64,000 nt of DNA from Calothrix sp. PCC 6303 (GCF_000317435.1 NC_019751.1:744001-808000), one strand, 5' to 3'; shown: positions 1 through 9,879, counted from the first letter of the stretch. Notes: generated from the sequence alone by a model not told the origin. Program-made: numbers and translations.

Positions 1-1762
1 ATGCTAATAAGCGACCATTAAATTCTGCCCCTTTTAAGATTAAATTTTCAGCTTGTTTTTTATCGACAAATTGCTCAATCCCAATTCCAGAAGTATCAGC
101 GGTAATTTGCCATTTTTCATTGATCCAAGTTCCTGCTGCTTTAACTTTGCCACCTGCAACAGTGAGTAATGTATTGCGAAAATCAACCCGACGATTGGGA
201 TTAATTATGACTTCACCCGTACCAGGATAAGCAGCTTCCGGTGCTTGCCACCTTACCAAAGTTTGTACCTGTTCCGATGCACCAGCTAATCGCGCTGTTG
301 CAGCTAGGGTACCAATTGCGAATCCCGGCTTGATATCATAACTTTTGGCTAAAGCATCTCCCGGTACATTCTGGGCAAGCAAATTAAAATCTATCCCTGG
401 ATTTTCTCCAACCCTCACCACTCCAGAACCTGTTACCTCACCACCCACAACGGGTTTACCCTGAATATCCCGAAAGCTAATTAAAAAATCGCGGGTGACA
501 TATTCAAACTTGGCAACAACATTACTAAAATCAACCTTATCGATTTTGGCAGGTTTGGTTGTGGCGATATTTCCCGAAAGTATGGGTGCTTCCAGTTCTC
601 CAGTGACAAATAAATCTCCCCGCAACTCACCGCTAACTGGTAATGGTAATTTCAGCTTTAAAGTTTCTTGGGTATTTGCCACACTGACGGAATTTACCTT
701 ACCTGCCAACTTAAAGCCAGTTTTGCGATCGATGGTACCATTAGCTATTAAGGGTATTTTTCCATAATTCCCCGTCGCATTTTCAAACTTGATTTCCGTA
801 TCGTCAAATTTGAGTTTACCTTGGGTTTTAGTAAATAATTGAGGTAATCGTGCCACCTGTACCCGGATATTTTTGGCTGTGACATCTCCAAATAACTTCG
901 CTGGTTCATCCCTAGCTAATTGAACTTTGATATCACCTGTGACTTGTCCTGCCTGTAAATCTACTGGTAGCTTGACGATACGTGTCACATTTGGTGCCAT
1001 TAAATCGTCGGCTTGAATTTCTAAATTATGGGTTTTAGTTTTGGGACGACTTTCTCCCCGTAGAAAAATACTACCTCCATCCCCAGGTTTACCCCCCACC
1101 TCATATTTAATAAGTTGGTTTTTCTCCAATAATTGAGCGGTTCCATTGACTTGGGAAACACTAATTGGGGTATTGGGGACAGTGGGAATTAGATAAGCAA
1201 TATTACTTTTTTGGGTTGAATTTGTTGTAATTTGACCCCGAAATGGCTGTAATGTGAGCTTGCCATTACGAAAACGCAAATTATCTAGTTCCGTCTTAAT
1301 TGCTTTACCCTTACCGCCAGCAGATATAGTGGTGCTAACCCAAAGTCCATTACTATCTTGTTCTATATAAACATCTGGATTGACCAAAGTCACATCTAAT
1401 TTTAAGCGACGTTGGAAAATTAAACTCCATAAATCAAAGCCGACATCAACACCTGCCACTGTCGCTGAATCGGGGTCGGTTGCGGTTTTAGGAATCGAGG
1501 AACCTCCGAAACTAACCCCAAATAGTGAAACGTTCTTGAGTTTACCCAGCTTCACTGGACGATTGAGAGAAGTAGAAATACCTTCTTCAGCTAGTGGTGT
1601 TAGGTCTTTGTTGACAAAATTCCATAGCCACCAAGACCCCCCCACAATGCCAATGGTTAACAGCCCTGCAAAGGCGATACCACCTCGACTAAGCAGCATT
1701 AACAATAGTCTTTGACGATGAGAAGGTTGGGAGTTACGGTCTTGGTTGGGAGAATTAGTCAT
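1..1762 (-). CDS. TamB/DUF490-like envelope protein, C-terminus cut by window edge
   Basis: The frame stays open for 587 codons from an ATG at 1762 to the left edge, so the C-terminus lies outside the window. The N-terminus has about 20 polar residues, then one hydrophobic anchor (about residues 25-50, including TIGIVGGSWWLW), followed by a long repetitive beta-rich region with motifs such as EEGISTSLNRPVKLGKL. This layout is that of cyanobacterial TamB/AsmA-like proteins, which are anchored in the inner membrane and span the periplasm; family members are linked to outer-membrane assembly or lipid transport. The diagnostic TamB C-terminal domain is not in view, so the family call rests on the N-terminal architecture. 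The short plus-strand frames here are antisense shadows. Confidence 0.75.
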   Translation of the reverse strand, partial: MTNSPNQDRNSQPSHRQRLLLMLLSRGGIAFAGLLTIGIVGGSWWLWNFVNKDLTPLAEEGISTSLNRPVKLGKLKNVSLFGVSFGGSSIPKTATDPDSATVAGVDVGFDLWSLIFQRRLKLDVTLVNPDVYIEQDSNGLWVSTTISAGGKGKAIKTELDNLRFRNGKLTLQPFRGQITTNSTQKSNIAYLIPTVPNTPISVSQVNGTAQLLEKNQLIKYEVGGKPGDGGSIFLRGESRPKTKTHNLEIQADDLMAPNVTRIVKLPVDLQAGQVTGDIKVQLARDEPAKLFGDVTAKNIRVQVARLPQLFTKTQGKLKFDDTEIKFENATGNYGKIPLIANGTIDRKTGFKLAGKVNSVSVANTQETLKLKLPLPVSGELRGDLFVTGELEAPILSGNIATTKPAKIDKVDFSNVVAKFEYVTRDFLISFRDIQGKPVVGGEVTGSGVVRVGENPGIDFNLLAQNVPGDALAKSYDIKPGFAIGTLAATARLAGASEQVQTLVRWQAPEAAYPGTGEVIINPNRRVDFRNTLLTVAGGKVKAAGTWINEKWQITADTSGIGIEQFVDKKQAENLILKGAEFNGRLLA

Positions 1763-1978
1763 AAAATCTCACGATGTGACTCACCAGAGGTAATAGCGCT
1801 TTGCTAAATTCAAGGTGCAATCTAACTTACACAAGGATAACGGAAAATTAGTGTTTTGGGCTGACAATTGTTTGCACCACATGAGTTAGGTGCTGGAGTA
1901 TTTAAGCGATCGCATAGTTCAACGACTCTACTTAATTTAGCTTAAAATAATTGCGGACTCTCTACTTTGCAATTTCCT

Positions 1979-3136
1979 ATGCACCGTCCCATCTACCTCG
2001 ATAATCATGCCACAACACCTGTCGATCGTCGTGTGGTTGATGCTATGCTGCCTTACTTTTATGAACACTTTGGCAATCCATCCAGTGTTAATCATCAATA
2101 TGGATGGGAAGCAGAAGCAGCGGTAAAGCAAGTGAGGGAAGTCTTAGCAACAGCGATTAATGCTAGTCCAGAAGAAATTATTTTTACCAGTGGTGCAACT
2201 GAGGCAAATAATTTAGCAATTAAGGGTGTTGCCGAAGCTTATTTTGCTAAAGGTCAGCATATTATTACTGTGGTGACAGAACATAATGCTGTAATTGATC
2301 CCTGTAAATATTTGGAAACTTTAGGTTTTGAAGTTACATTTTTACCAGTTGACAAAGATGGACTAATTAATTTAATTGAATTCAAAAAAGCTATCCGTAG
2401 TGATACTATTTTAGTTTCAATTATGGCTGCAAATAATGAAATTGGTGTTTTACAGCCTCTAGCAGAAATTGGTGAAATTTGCCGAGAACATGGAATTATT
2501 TTTCATAGCGATGCAGCACAAGCAATCGGGAAAATTCCTCTAGATGTTCAAAGCATGAAAATCGACTTAATGTCATTAACAGCACATAAAGTTTATGGTC
2601 CTAAAGGTATCGGTGCTTTGTATGTGAGACGACGCAACCCTAGAGTGAAGTTGACTGCACAGCAACATGGTGGTGGACATGAAAGGGGGATGCGTTCAGG
2701 AACTTTGTATACACCGCAAATAGTGGGATTTGGGAAAGCGGTGGAAATTGCTTTGGCAGAACAAGTTGTGGAAAATCAACGATTAAGGCAGTTACAACAA
2801 AGTTTGTGGGGAGTGATTTCTCAGTTAGAAGGAATTCACCTCAATGGACATCCAATACAACGGCTTTCGGGAAATTTAAATATTAGTGTTGAAGGGGTTA
2901 ATGGGGCTGCTTTACTATTAGGATTACAATCAATAGTTGCCCTTTCTTCTGGTTCTGCTTGTTCCTCAACTAGTAGCAAATCTTCCCATGTGCTGCTTGC
3001 TTTGGGGCATTCTGAAAGCTTGGCTGATGCTTCTTTGAGAATTGGCATTGGACGCTTTAATACTGAGCTAGAAATTGACCAGGTTGGACAACAGATCGTC
3101 GAGACTATTGAAAGTTTGAGAAAATACTGTATTTGA
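1979..3136 (+). CDS. Cysteine desulfurase, IscS/NifS type
   Basis: This PLP-dependent enzyme removes sulfur from L-cysteine for Fe-S cluster and thio-cofactor synthesis. The protein opens with PIYLDNHATTPVD, typical of the family. The PLP lysine lies in SLTAHKVYGPKG, and the catalytic cysteine sits in the loop SSGSACSSTSS, which matches group I (IscS/NifS) rather than SufS. Length is about 385 residues, normal for the family. A TTG lies four codons upstream at 1967, but the ATG at 1979 gives the standard N-terminus. No nif genes are nearby, so a housekeeping role is more likely than a nitrogenase-specific one. The gene stands alone and is followed by a hairpin. Confidence 0.93.
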   Translation: MHRPIYLDNHATTPVDRRVVDAMLPYFYEHFGNPSSVNHQYGWEAEAAVKQVREVLATAINASPEEIIFTSGATEANNLAIKGVAEAYFAKGQHIITVVTEHNAVIDPCKYLETLGFEVTFLPVDKDGLINLIEFKKAIRSDTILVSIMAANNEIGVLQPLAEIGEICREHGIIFHSDAAQAIGKIPLDVQSMKIDLMSLTAHKVYGPKGIGALYVRRRNPRVKLTAQQHGGGHERGMRSGTLYTPQIVGFGKAVEIALAEQVVENQRLRQLQQSLWGVISQLEGIHLNGHPIQRLSGNLNISVEGVNGAALLLGLQSIVALSSGSACSSTSSKSSHVLLALGHSESLADASLRIGIGRFNTELEIDQVGQQIVETIESLRKYCI

Positions 3137-3186
3137 TGTAACAGAATTGATGTATCATTTCTATTGTTAATAAATATTATAAAAAG

Positions 3187-3225
3187 TGGGATAAAAATAA
3201 GAAAAAATCAAAGTTTTTTATCCCA
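3187..3225 (+). terminator. Hairpin downstream of cysteine desulfurase
   Basis: Perfect 11-bp arms, TGGGATAAAAA (3187-3197) and TTTTTATCCCA (3215-3225), lie about 50 bases after the stop codon. A/T-rich arms and the U-rich 3' arm suit a transcription terminator. Inferred from symmetry alone. Confidence 0.5.
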
Positions 3226-3306
3226 TAATTAATATCAATTAACCGGAAAAGCTGTATTTAATCTAGTAAGAAAGACTATTCCTGTAATGAGTCGTGACTA
3301 GATAAT

Positions 3307-4251
3307 ATGAATAAACTGCTGACAATCGCAATTCCTACATATAACTGTGCAGTTACACTAGATGAGCAACTGGGATGGTTGGCAAATGCGATCGCAGGTT
3401 ATGAATCTGAGTGTGAAGTCTTGATTTCTGACAATGCATCTCAGGATAATACGCAGGCAGTTATTAAAAAATGGCAAGAAAATTTAAGCAATGTTGACTT
3501 TCGAGTTAACCAAAATCTAATTAATATCGGAGTGATGAAAAATATTGCTTACTGCCTCAAAAGTACCAGTAGTAAGTATGTTTGGGTAATTGGTGATGAT
3601 GAAACAATTCAAACTAATGCTGTAAGTTATGTGATTCAAAATTTAAAAGCACATCCTGATTTATCACTACTTAGTCTCAATTATTCTCGATTTGACTTAC
3701 CTAATAATAGAATAGTTAAGGGTCGTAATTTTGACATTGCTGAAGAAGAGTTAGTTGTGGATGGTAGAACATTTATAGAGAATAATATCTCAGAAAATAT
3801 TTTTGGCTTAGGATTTATAAGCGCCCAAATATACCAAACTGAAGTTGTTCAATTAGCTTTAGAAATCTGGAAATCAAGCATTAATAACCTGGAAGGACAG
3901 ATATATTGGGGTGCGTTTTGCGCTCTACAAGGAAGTATTAAATTTAGCCGTGATGTTTATTTAGTTTATACCTATGGGACTAATGCATTGGCAAATCAGA
4001 GGCTGTGGTTTCGGGTACGTTATGCCGATTTACCGATAGTTTATGCTAAATTGCGGGAAATTGGATACAGTCGAAATTTTTGTCGAGAATTAATTATTAA
4101 ACACTTCACAACCAAAAATAATGCAAAGATGATTTTGGGTGCAATCAGAAGATGGCCCGTTTTGGGAGTTAAAACTGTGTCACTTTATTTGATTTTGGTG
4201 TGTGCTTCAATTGCATCAAGTATTTTAAGCCCGAAAGAAGTCAAAGTATAG
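3307..4251 (+). CDS. Family 2 glycosyltransferase
   Basis: This inverting GT-A fold glycosyltransferase is likely to act on a cell-surface polysaccharide or glycolipid. The N-terminus LTIAIPTYNCAVTLDEQL followed by EVLISDNASQDNT is the GT2 nucleotide-binding signature, and YVWVIGDDETIQ carries the DxD-like metal motif near residue 97. The C-terminus has a hydrophobic stretch of about 20 residues (VSLYLILVCASIASSIL), suggesting membrane attachment. Length is 314 residues. It stands alone between a desulfurase and a convergent cyclase. Donor and acceptor sugars cannot be told from sequence. Confidence 0.85.
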   Translation: MNKLLTIAIPTYNCAVTLDEQLGWLANAIAGYESECEVLISDNASQDNTQAVIKKWQENLSNVDFRVNQNLINIGVMKNIAYCLKSTSSKYVWVIGDDETIQTNAVSYVIQNLKAHPDLSLLSLNYSRFDLPNNRIVKGRNFDIAEEELVVDGRTFIENNISENIFGLGFISAQIYQTEVVQLALEIWKSSINNLEGQIYWGAFCALQGSIKFSRDVYLVYTYGTNALANQRLWFRVRYADLPIVYAKLREIGYSRNFCRELIIKHFTTKNNAKMILGAIRRWPVLGVKTVSLYLILVCASIASSILSPKEVKV

Positions 4252-4287
4252 TCTTGACAGTCCCCTATTCATGAGCAGGCTTCCGCC

Positions 4288-4317
4288 GTGAGCGTCAGCG
4301 TTCGACTGAGCGCTCAC
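4288..4317. repeat. Dispersed palindromic repeat, copy A
   Basis: GTGAGCG (4288-4294) and CGCTCAC (4311-4317) form a 7-bp inverted repeat between two convergent genes. The right half GTTCGACTGAGCGCTCAC (4300-4317) recurs exactly at 18879-18896, and related sequence occurs inverted near 32776. It could also help end transcription of both flanking genes. Confidence 0.6.
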
Positions 4318-4321
4318 CCAC

Positions 4322-6709
4322 CTATTTACCTTGAACACCAACTAATAAATAAGTCATCATTTTTCCCTTACCCTTAATTTCGATTTCACCACGCTGTTGC
4401 AGTTCAAATTTATCTTTCAATAAATTATATGTAACTTCTGTTACTTGAATTTGTCCAGGAATGCCTTGGGATTCCATTCTACTGGCTATATTGACCGTAT
4501 CTCCCCAGAGGTCATAGGTAAACTTTTTAATTCCAATTACACCTGCCACTACAGAACCACTGTGGATACCAATGCGGATATTGAGGTTTTGTTGATTCTC
4601 TTGGTTGAATTGCGCGATCGCGTCTTGCATATCTAGCGCCATAAATGCGATAGCATCAGCATGATCCTGTCTTCGCATCGGTAAACCACCCACCACCATG
4701 TAAGCATCACCAATGGTTTTAATCTTTTCTAGGTTATAGCGATCGCATAACAGATCAAATGCTGAGAAAATCTGATTCAGGAGTTTAACTAGTTGAATTG
4801 CACTAACTTGGGATGCAATTTGAGTAAAACCAACTAAATCAGCAAATAACACCGAAACATCAGCATAATCTTCGGCAATGTTGCCAGGATATTGCTTCAA
4901 CTGATTGGCAATCACTTCTGGTAAGATGTTTAGCAACAAACGTTCTGTTTGTTCTTGTTGCTGACGCAGGGCAATTTCTGCTGCGATGCGACTGGTAATA
5001 TCTCGAAAAATTCCCCTGGTTGCCACTGGTTTCCCATCGACAAATCTACAACTAATATTTCCTTCCAAAACAACTTGGTTGCCATTTTTAGTCATTAAAA
5101 CTGTTTGAATCTGCTCAAAACCATTCCCAGATAAAATTCTAGTAAAAGACTGTCGAGAACTACTACGATATTCAGGATGAATGATATCAATAATGTTGAT
5201 ATTTTCGATATCTGCTTGAGAATATCCCATGGTTTCATACCAAGCACGATTAGCATAAATGAATCGTCCGTAGGGATTTACCGAAATAATTAAATCATTG
5301 GCATTTTCAAATAAATCACGATATCTTTCTTCACTCGCTAAAAGTGCTTCTTCTGCATGTTTGCGTTTGATAAATTCAGCAATTTGGCTACCAACAGAAA
5401 CCATCATCTGTAATAAGTCAATATCAGGTGGTTGAACCTCACGGCTAAAAAAAGTCATCACCCCAAAAATTTGGTTATCATCAAGGATGGGAAAACCAAA
5501 TGCCGCGTGCAAATTACAGTTTGCTGCTAACTGGGAACGACTTTCATCATAGAGATTTTGGGTTACGTCTTCATCCTCGACAATATCACGCACCCACAAA
5601 GGTGAACCCATTAACCAAACTCTACCAGGTAAACCCATCCCCAAAGAATAGGTAGTTTGCCAGGTTAAAGCTTTAAATTCACGCACTGAGACAATACGAG
5701 AAGACCAAATTTCTACACATCGTAAAATTGGATCCACATAACTTGATTCTGATGGGATTGATATATATTCACTTGATGTCCAAAGTTCTCCCAAATCCCA
5801 TCCCAAGCTTTCACAAACTATTCGCAAAATCTCTGGCATTGCCTGTTTAAGGGATTGAGATTCTGATAAAATCCGTGTAATTCCAAATTGGGTACAATTG
5901 CGTTGTTGTCTACGTTGTCTAGCTGTAATATCCCGACCGACATAAATAATATCTTCGGAAGTTTGATCTGCTTTGATGATGACAGAACAGGAGAAAGAAA
6001 CTAGCAATTTTTCTCGATTTTTATTTTTACAAACAACTTCAACATTTTTTAAATATTCCTGAAATGCGCCAGGTCTTTGAATTGCTTGCTGTAAAAGTTG
6101 ATTTTCATCAATGATTAAAGAAATCTTTTGGTTAACTAACTCTTCTTCCCTATATCCAAATAAATTAACTGCGGCTCGATTGATTTTTTTAATATATCCA
6201 GATTTTGTAGTTACTATCAATGCATCTCCCATTGAAGTAATAACTTTATCCATGTAGTTTTTATAGGAAGACAAAACACTAGATAGTAAACCCAATTCGT
6301 GATATTTTTGCATCACTTTTCTTTTGACTATGATCTTTTCTGTGATATCTTCAAATAAAACAGTCAGATAATTATCAGGTGTTTGATTTGTTATTGCTTG
6401 GTCACAAAAAATATATATATCAAGATATCTATCTGGTTTATCAATATAAGAGCGCTGAATTTCTTCTAATTCAAATAAATCTTGTTGTCCTTGTAAAATT
6501 GAGATTAAAATTTCTTCGATTCCCATCAATTCTGGGAAACTTAATCTTGCATCATTACCTATATGAAGTTCAGTTTGGGAATCTGCAAATAGATGGAGTT
6601 CATCTGACATTTCCACAATTAAAAAATCGCTATTTAACACCAAACGCTCAAATTTGCGTGTTTTTGTCATATGCTTGCCAAAAATGCGATTTAATACTTG
6701 ATACTTCAT
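4322..6709 (-). CDS. PAS-GAF-PAS class III adenylate cyclase
   Basis: This signalling enzyme probably makes cAMP. In order: a divergent N-terminal PAS-like region (about 1-130), a PAS domain (about 150-270, with IIYVGRDITARQ at its end), a GAF domain (about 285-445), another PAS (about 455-580) and a class III cyclase domain (about 617-795). The cyclase has VLFADLVGFTQIASQ with the first metal aspartate, KIKTIGDAYMVVGG with the second aspartate and the adenine-selecting Lys, and LWGDTVNIASRMES with the purine-contacting Asp. Lys plus Asp favours ATP over GTP as substrate. No membrane segment is evident. A second in-frame Met is at residue 14. The sensed ligand is unknown. Confidence 0.9.
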   Translation of the reverse strand: MKYQVLNRIFGKHMTKTRKFERLVLNSDFLIVEMSDELHLFADSQTELHIGNDARLSFPELMGIEEILISILQGQQDLFELEEIQRSYIDKPDRYLDIYIFCDQAITNQTPDNYLTVLFEDITEKIIVKRKVMQKYHELGLLSSVLSSYKNYMDKVITSMGDALIVTTKSGYIKKINRAAVNLFGYREEELVNQKISLIIDENQLLQQAIQRPGAFQEYLKNVEVVCKNKNREKLLVSFSCSVIIKADQTSEDIIYVGRDITARQRRQQRNCTQFGITRILSESQSLKQAMPEILRIVCESLGWDLGELWTSSEYISIPSESSYVDPILRCVEIWSSRIVSVREFKALTWQTTYSLGMGLPGRVWLMGSPLWVRDIVEDEDVTQNLYDESRSQLAANCNLHAAFGFPILDDNQIFGVMTFFSREVQPPDIDLLQMMVSVGSQIAEFIKRKHAEEALLASEERYRDLFENANDLIISVNPYGRFIYANRAWYETMGYSQADIENINIIDIIHPEYRSSSRQSFTRILSGNGFEQIQTVLMTKNGNQVVLEGNISCRFVDGKPVATRGIFRDITSRIAAEIALRQQQEQTERLLLNILPEVIANQLKQYPGNIAEDYADVSVLFADLVGFTQIASQVSAIQLVKLLNQIFSAFDLLCDRYNLEKIKTIGDAYMVVGGLPMRRQDHADAIAFMALDMQDAIAQFNQENQQNLNIRIGIHSGSVVAGVIGIKKFTYDLWGDTVNIASRMESQGIPGQIQVTEVTYNLLKDKFELQQRGEIEIKGKGKMMTYLLVGVQGK

Positions 6710-6965
6710 TGGGCTACGACGGTAATAACTTCAATATAAAACCTGAATGCGAGAAAAAGGTAAAATAATCACACAAATATAACTAAGACAGCTACTGCCT
6801 TAGAATCGGATATCTATTATTTCGATCGACTATCGAACCTAGTTCTTTTCTGTCATAGAATTGAACTCGTAGCACCGCTGATGATTCTCTAACTAACTAA
6901 GTGTTCCAAAAATTGACTCAATATACAAGTCCCTAATCAAAAAATAATCTGAGAATTAATTATGC

Positions 6966-6997
6966 AGCTTCAGAGAGCGTCTAACGACGCTCAAGCT
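6966..6997 (-). terminator. Hairpin downstream of pentapeptide-repeat gene
   Basis: GAGCGTC-TAAC-GACGCTC (6975-6992) is a perfect 7-bp stem, extended by AGCTT/AAGCT flanks. It lies about 10 bases beyond the stop of the minus-strand gene at 7008. No clear T-run follows, so it may instead be a dispersed repeat. Confidence 0.4.
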
Positions 6998-7007
6998 AAA
7001 AAATTGC

Positions 7008-7781
7008 TTAAAATGGCAAAAACTGCAATAAAACAGAGGCAACACCACTGAAGAAATCAAAAAAGCTGGGTTTCCCTGTGCTGACTTTACCTTCTTGGGG
7101 TGCTTTAAGTTCCATAATAAAAGCTTGAGTAGTCAGCTTTCCATTATCATTATTTTGACTGGTAAAAAGCTTTTCAGCGACTTGAGCATCTTGGAATGCA
7201 CCGGAACGATCAAAAGTTTGGTAACGGGTGATACCACGAGCCAGGTATGCACCAGCATATTCTGGCTTGAGTGCGATCGCTTGATTAAAGTAATCCATAG
7301 CCTGCTGATGGTTTCCCTTATCAGCAGAATTTACTCCCAAAGCATAAAATTCCTCTGGTGTTGCTACTTGGGAAGGAATTCCCACTGCACCTTGGAAATT
7401 TGCCCCATTAATTGCCGAATTCGTTAATTGAGCATTATGCAGGTAAGCATTTCTCAAATCTGTACCCGCTAAATTTGCCCCGTCTAGCTTGGCACCACTG
7501 AGATTAGCACCAAACAAACTAGCACCAGTTAAGTTGGCACCACGTAAATCGGCACCTGTTAAATTAGCGCGGCTCAAATTGGCACCAGTCAAATTAGCAC
7601 CACTTAAATTAGCCCCCACCAAATCAGCCATAACTAAGCCAGCACCGCTCAAATCACAGGCTTGGCAGTTCTTGTTAGCTAATAATTGTCGGAATTGTTC
7701 TGAATTAGCACCATAGGCAGTAGAAGCCATCAGAGTCATGGTACTGAAAAATGTAGCGGCAGCGATAACCTGGCTTTTCAT
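7008..7781 (-). CDS. Exported pentapeptide-repeat protein with TPR-like C-terminus
   Basis: The N-terminus (MKSQVIAAATFFSTMTLMASTAYGA) is a signal peptide with an AYGA cleavage site, so the protein is likely periplasmic or thylakoid-lumenal. Residues about 40-130 are A(D/N)LXX pentapeptide repeats that fold as a right-handed quadrilateral beta-helix. Residues about 140-200 resemble a TPR pair (FYALGVNSADKGNHQQAMDY, then AYLARGITRYQTF). A TTG at 7796 would add five residues inside a HIP1 site; the ATG at 7781 starts a normal signal peptide and is preferred. Pentapeptide proteins are common in cyanobacteria and mostly of unknown function. Confidence 0.85.
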   Translation of the reverse strand: MKSQVIAAATFFSTMTLMASTAYGANSEQFRQLLANKNCQACDLSGAGLVMADLVGANLSGANLTGANLSRANLTGADLRGANLTGASLFGANLSGAKLDGANLAGTDLRNAYLHNAQLTNSAINGANFQGAVGIPSQVATPEEFYALGVNSADKGNHQQAMDYFNQAIALKPEYAGAYLARGITRYQTFDRSGAFQDAQVAEKLFTSQNNDNGKLTTQAFIMELKAPQEGKVSTGKPSFFDFFSGVASVLLQFLPF

Positions 7782-7900
7782 AAAACGCGATCGCAATCTA
7801 TATGTTTTAGTTGATACTCAACCTTAACTTATAAAAATACAGATACCAGTCAGCCAGATTCGCCAAAAAACGCTCTGATTCAAGATTTAGAGCTAATTTT

Positions 7901-8059
7901 TTATCTAATTTGCGGATTTTCCACTTTAGTCACCACAAAAAATGAATGTTGAGGAGATCTGACTTCATTCTGGTTTTGTCTGGGAGAAAACCCGTTAAAG
8001 TTGACAAATAAACTCAATGTAAATGTTAAACCAACCGCCAATATAAGCTTTTCCCACAT
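7901..8059 (-). CDS. Small single-pass membrane or exported protein, unknown
   Basis: A 52-residue frame starts MWEKLILAVGLTFTLSLFVN and is followed by a polar tail. The ATG at 8059 has a strong Shine-Dalgarno, GGAGG, six bases upstream on the minus strand, which selects this start over the longer in-frame option at 8083. The hydrophobic N-terminus (about residues 5-18) could be a signal anchor. I do not recognise a family. It is divergent from the glycosyltransferase at 8315 and shares a 255-bp upstream region with it. Confidence 0.55.
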   Translation of the reverse strand: MWEKLILAVGLTFTLSLFVNFNGFSPRQNQNEVRSPQHSFFVVTKVENPQIR

Positions 8060-8186
8060 AGCAAACCTCCACAGCAACCACAAGTAACTATTACTTATAA
8101 TCTATCGCTGGTTTAATTTATAGTTTGTCTACATTCAACCTAAGTTATGGGTGGATATAACCTAGGTGATTGAAATCTCTGCAATT

Positions 8187-8202
8187 TGTGACATTCGTCA
8201 CT
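8187..8202. promoter_or_regulatory. CRP-like palindrome in divergent promoter region
   Basis: TGTGA-CATTCG-TCACT matches the cAMP-receptor-protein consensus TGTGA-N6-TCACA at nine of ten defined bases. It lies 113 bp upstream of the GT1 gene and 128 bp upstream of the divergent small ORF. An adenylate cyclase is encoded 1.5 kb away. The match is visible; binding is inference. Confidence 0.4.
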
Positions 8203-8314
8203 CATAGCTATTTGATACGAATAAAATACTCTCACTTGAAGCTGAGTAGGATAGTGAGGTTAGGAACCAGAATTAACCTATACTGACCGATGTGCTCTAT
8301 TAAAAATTCATAAC

Positions 8315-9613
8315 ATGTCTCATATTGGTATTCTTTGTCCTGGAGCAATTGGGCACCTCAACCCAATGTGTAACCTGGGAATTGAACTATTGCGTCGCGG
8401 ACACAAAGTCACATTGTTTGGTGTACCAGAAGTCAAGGAAAAAATTGCTCAGTCCAACTTAGAGTTTTATGAAATCGGAGCTAGTGATTTTCCTATTGGT
8501 AGCATAGAAAACATGTATGCTCAACTGGGGAAATTAACCGGATTGGAAGGTTCTAAATTAGTCATCCAGTTTTTTAAAAAAGAAGCTGATATGTTGTTTC
8601 GTGAGGCTCCCAATGCTATCCGTAGCGCTGGAATAGAACTTCTGCTAGTAGATCAAGTTACTGGTGCAGGGGGAACCATCGCCGATTATCTTAACTTACC
8701 ATTCATTACAATTTGCAACGCCTTACCTCTAAATCAAGAACCTGGTATTCCACCTTCCTTTACTCACTGGGAATATCAAAATATTTGGTGGGCTAAACTA
8801 CGCAATCAATTAGGATATACTCTAATCAATTATCTAACCCAACCTATTTGGGATACGCTAGTTCAGCAAAGAAAAAAATGGCATTTGCCACCTCACCATA
8901 CGCGAAGTGATTTATATTCGCAACTTGCCCAAATTGCTCAATTACCTCAGCAACTCGATTTTCCCCGCGAGAAAATCGTACCTTGGTTTCATTATGCAGG
9001 GCTTCTCAAAAACCCTTCAAATATAGAACCTGTATCCTTAAATAACCAGTCTTTCTCTTTTGAACATCTCAACGACAAGCCACTAATATACGCAAATTTA
9101 GGTACACTACAAAGCCATAATTGGCAAATTTTTCATCGCATTGCAGAATCTTGTTTAGATATTGACGCACAGTTAGTTATTTCCTTAGGAAATCCGAAAG
9201 CAGACCCCTCCAAGACCAATTTCCCTGGCAATCCACTTGTGGTTCCTTTCCCACCTCACCAAAAACTCATTGATCGTTCGGGGTTAGTGATCACTCATGC
9301 AGGTAGCACAGCGGTAAGTTGTTTAAGTAGTGGAGTTCCCATGGTTGCGATTCCGATTACTACCGATCAACCTGGTATGGCAGCAAGGGTTGCTCAAGCT
9401 GGTGCGGGTGAAGTTGTTTCTCTGAAAAAACTGAATGCTTCCAACTTAAAGTCGGCAATTAAACGAGTACTGGAAAATCCCACTTATCGAGATAATGCGG
9501 AGAAATTACGTTCTGCTATTCAGGATGCAGGAGGAGTAAACTATGCTACCGATGTTATCGAACAGGTGATACATACCAAAGCCCCTGTTTTACAGCTATT
9601 TTCAGTTAAATAG
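8315..9613 (+). CDS. GT1 (MGT/UGT-type) glycosyltransferase
   Basis: This 432-residue GT-B fold enzyme probably transfers a nucleotide-activated sugar to a small lipophilic acceptor. The N-terminus IGILCPGAIGHLNPMCNLG and the C-terminal donor-binding region HAGSTAVSCLSSGVPMVAIP, followed by TTDQPGMAARVAQAGAG, are the UGT signature. The overall form resembles macrolide and zeaxanthin glucosyltransferases (CrtX), so carotenoid glycosylation is one possibility, but no carotenoid gene is adjacent. A CRP-like palindrome lies 113 bp upstream, and a hairpin starts 12 bases past the stop. Confidence 0.85.
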   Translation: MSHIGILCPGAIGHLNPMCNLGIELLRRGHKVTLFGVPEVKEKIAQSNLEFYEIGASDFPIGSIENMYAQLGKLTGLEGSKLVIQFFKKEADMLFREAPNAIRSAGIELLLVDQVTGAGGTIADYLNLPFITICNALPLNQEPGIPPSFTHWEYQNIWWAKLRNQLGYTLINYLTQPIWDTLVQQRKKWHLPPHHTRSDLYSQLAQIAQLPQQLDFPREKIVPWFHYAGLLKNPSNIEPVSLNNQSFSFEHLNDKPLIYANLGTLQSHNWQIFHRIAESCLDIDAQLVISLGNPKADPSKTNFPGNPLVVPFPPHQKLIDRSGLVITHAGSTAVSCLSSGVPMVAIPITTDQPGMAARVAQAGAGEVVSLKKLNASNLKSAIKRVLENPTYRDNAEKLRSAIQDAGGVNYATDVIEQVIHTKAPVLQLFSVK

Positions 9614-9625
9614 ACCACATTGCAG

Positions 9626-9646
9626 GGGTTTAGCATTGCTAAACCC
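9626..9646 (+). terminator. Perfect 9-bp hairpin after GT1 gene
   Basis: GGGTTTAGC-ATT-GCTAAACCC is a perfect 9-bp stem with a 3-base loop. No T-run follows directly. Its position suggests a terminator, though the compact form also fits a dispersed repeat. Confidence 0.5.
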
Positions 9647-9879
9647 TTAAGGTTGATATGGTTTAAATAGGTGAAAACTGATGTAAATAGTCACCTGCAT
9701 GATTCTGTTACAAATAATTTCTCATTTTCGTGATTACCAATTGACAGAACACGTAAACTAGATCGAGAGATGCGATAAATCGTGTCTCTATCTTATTAAC
9801 TTTGTCGCTTTATTTTTGAGAATTACTATAAAGCAGCCTATGGCAACCACTTAAACTCTGCAACGGAACTTTGAAATAC

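Noticed and set aside
1380-1715. Plus-strand frames of 90-111 residues at the left end
   Set aside because: They are antisense to the continuous TamB-like minus-strand frame.
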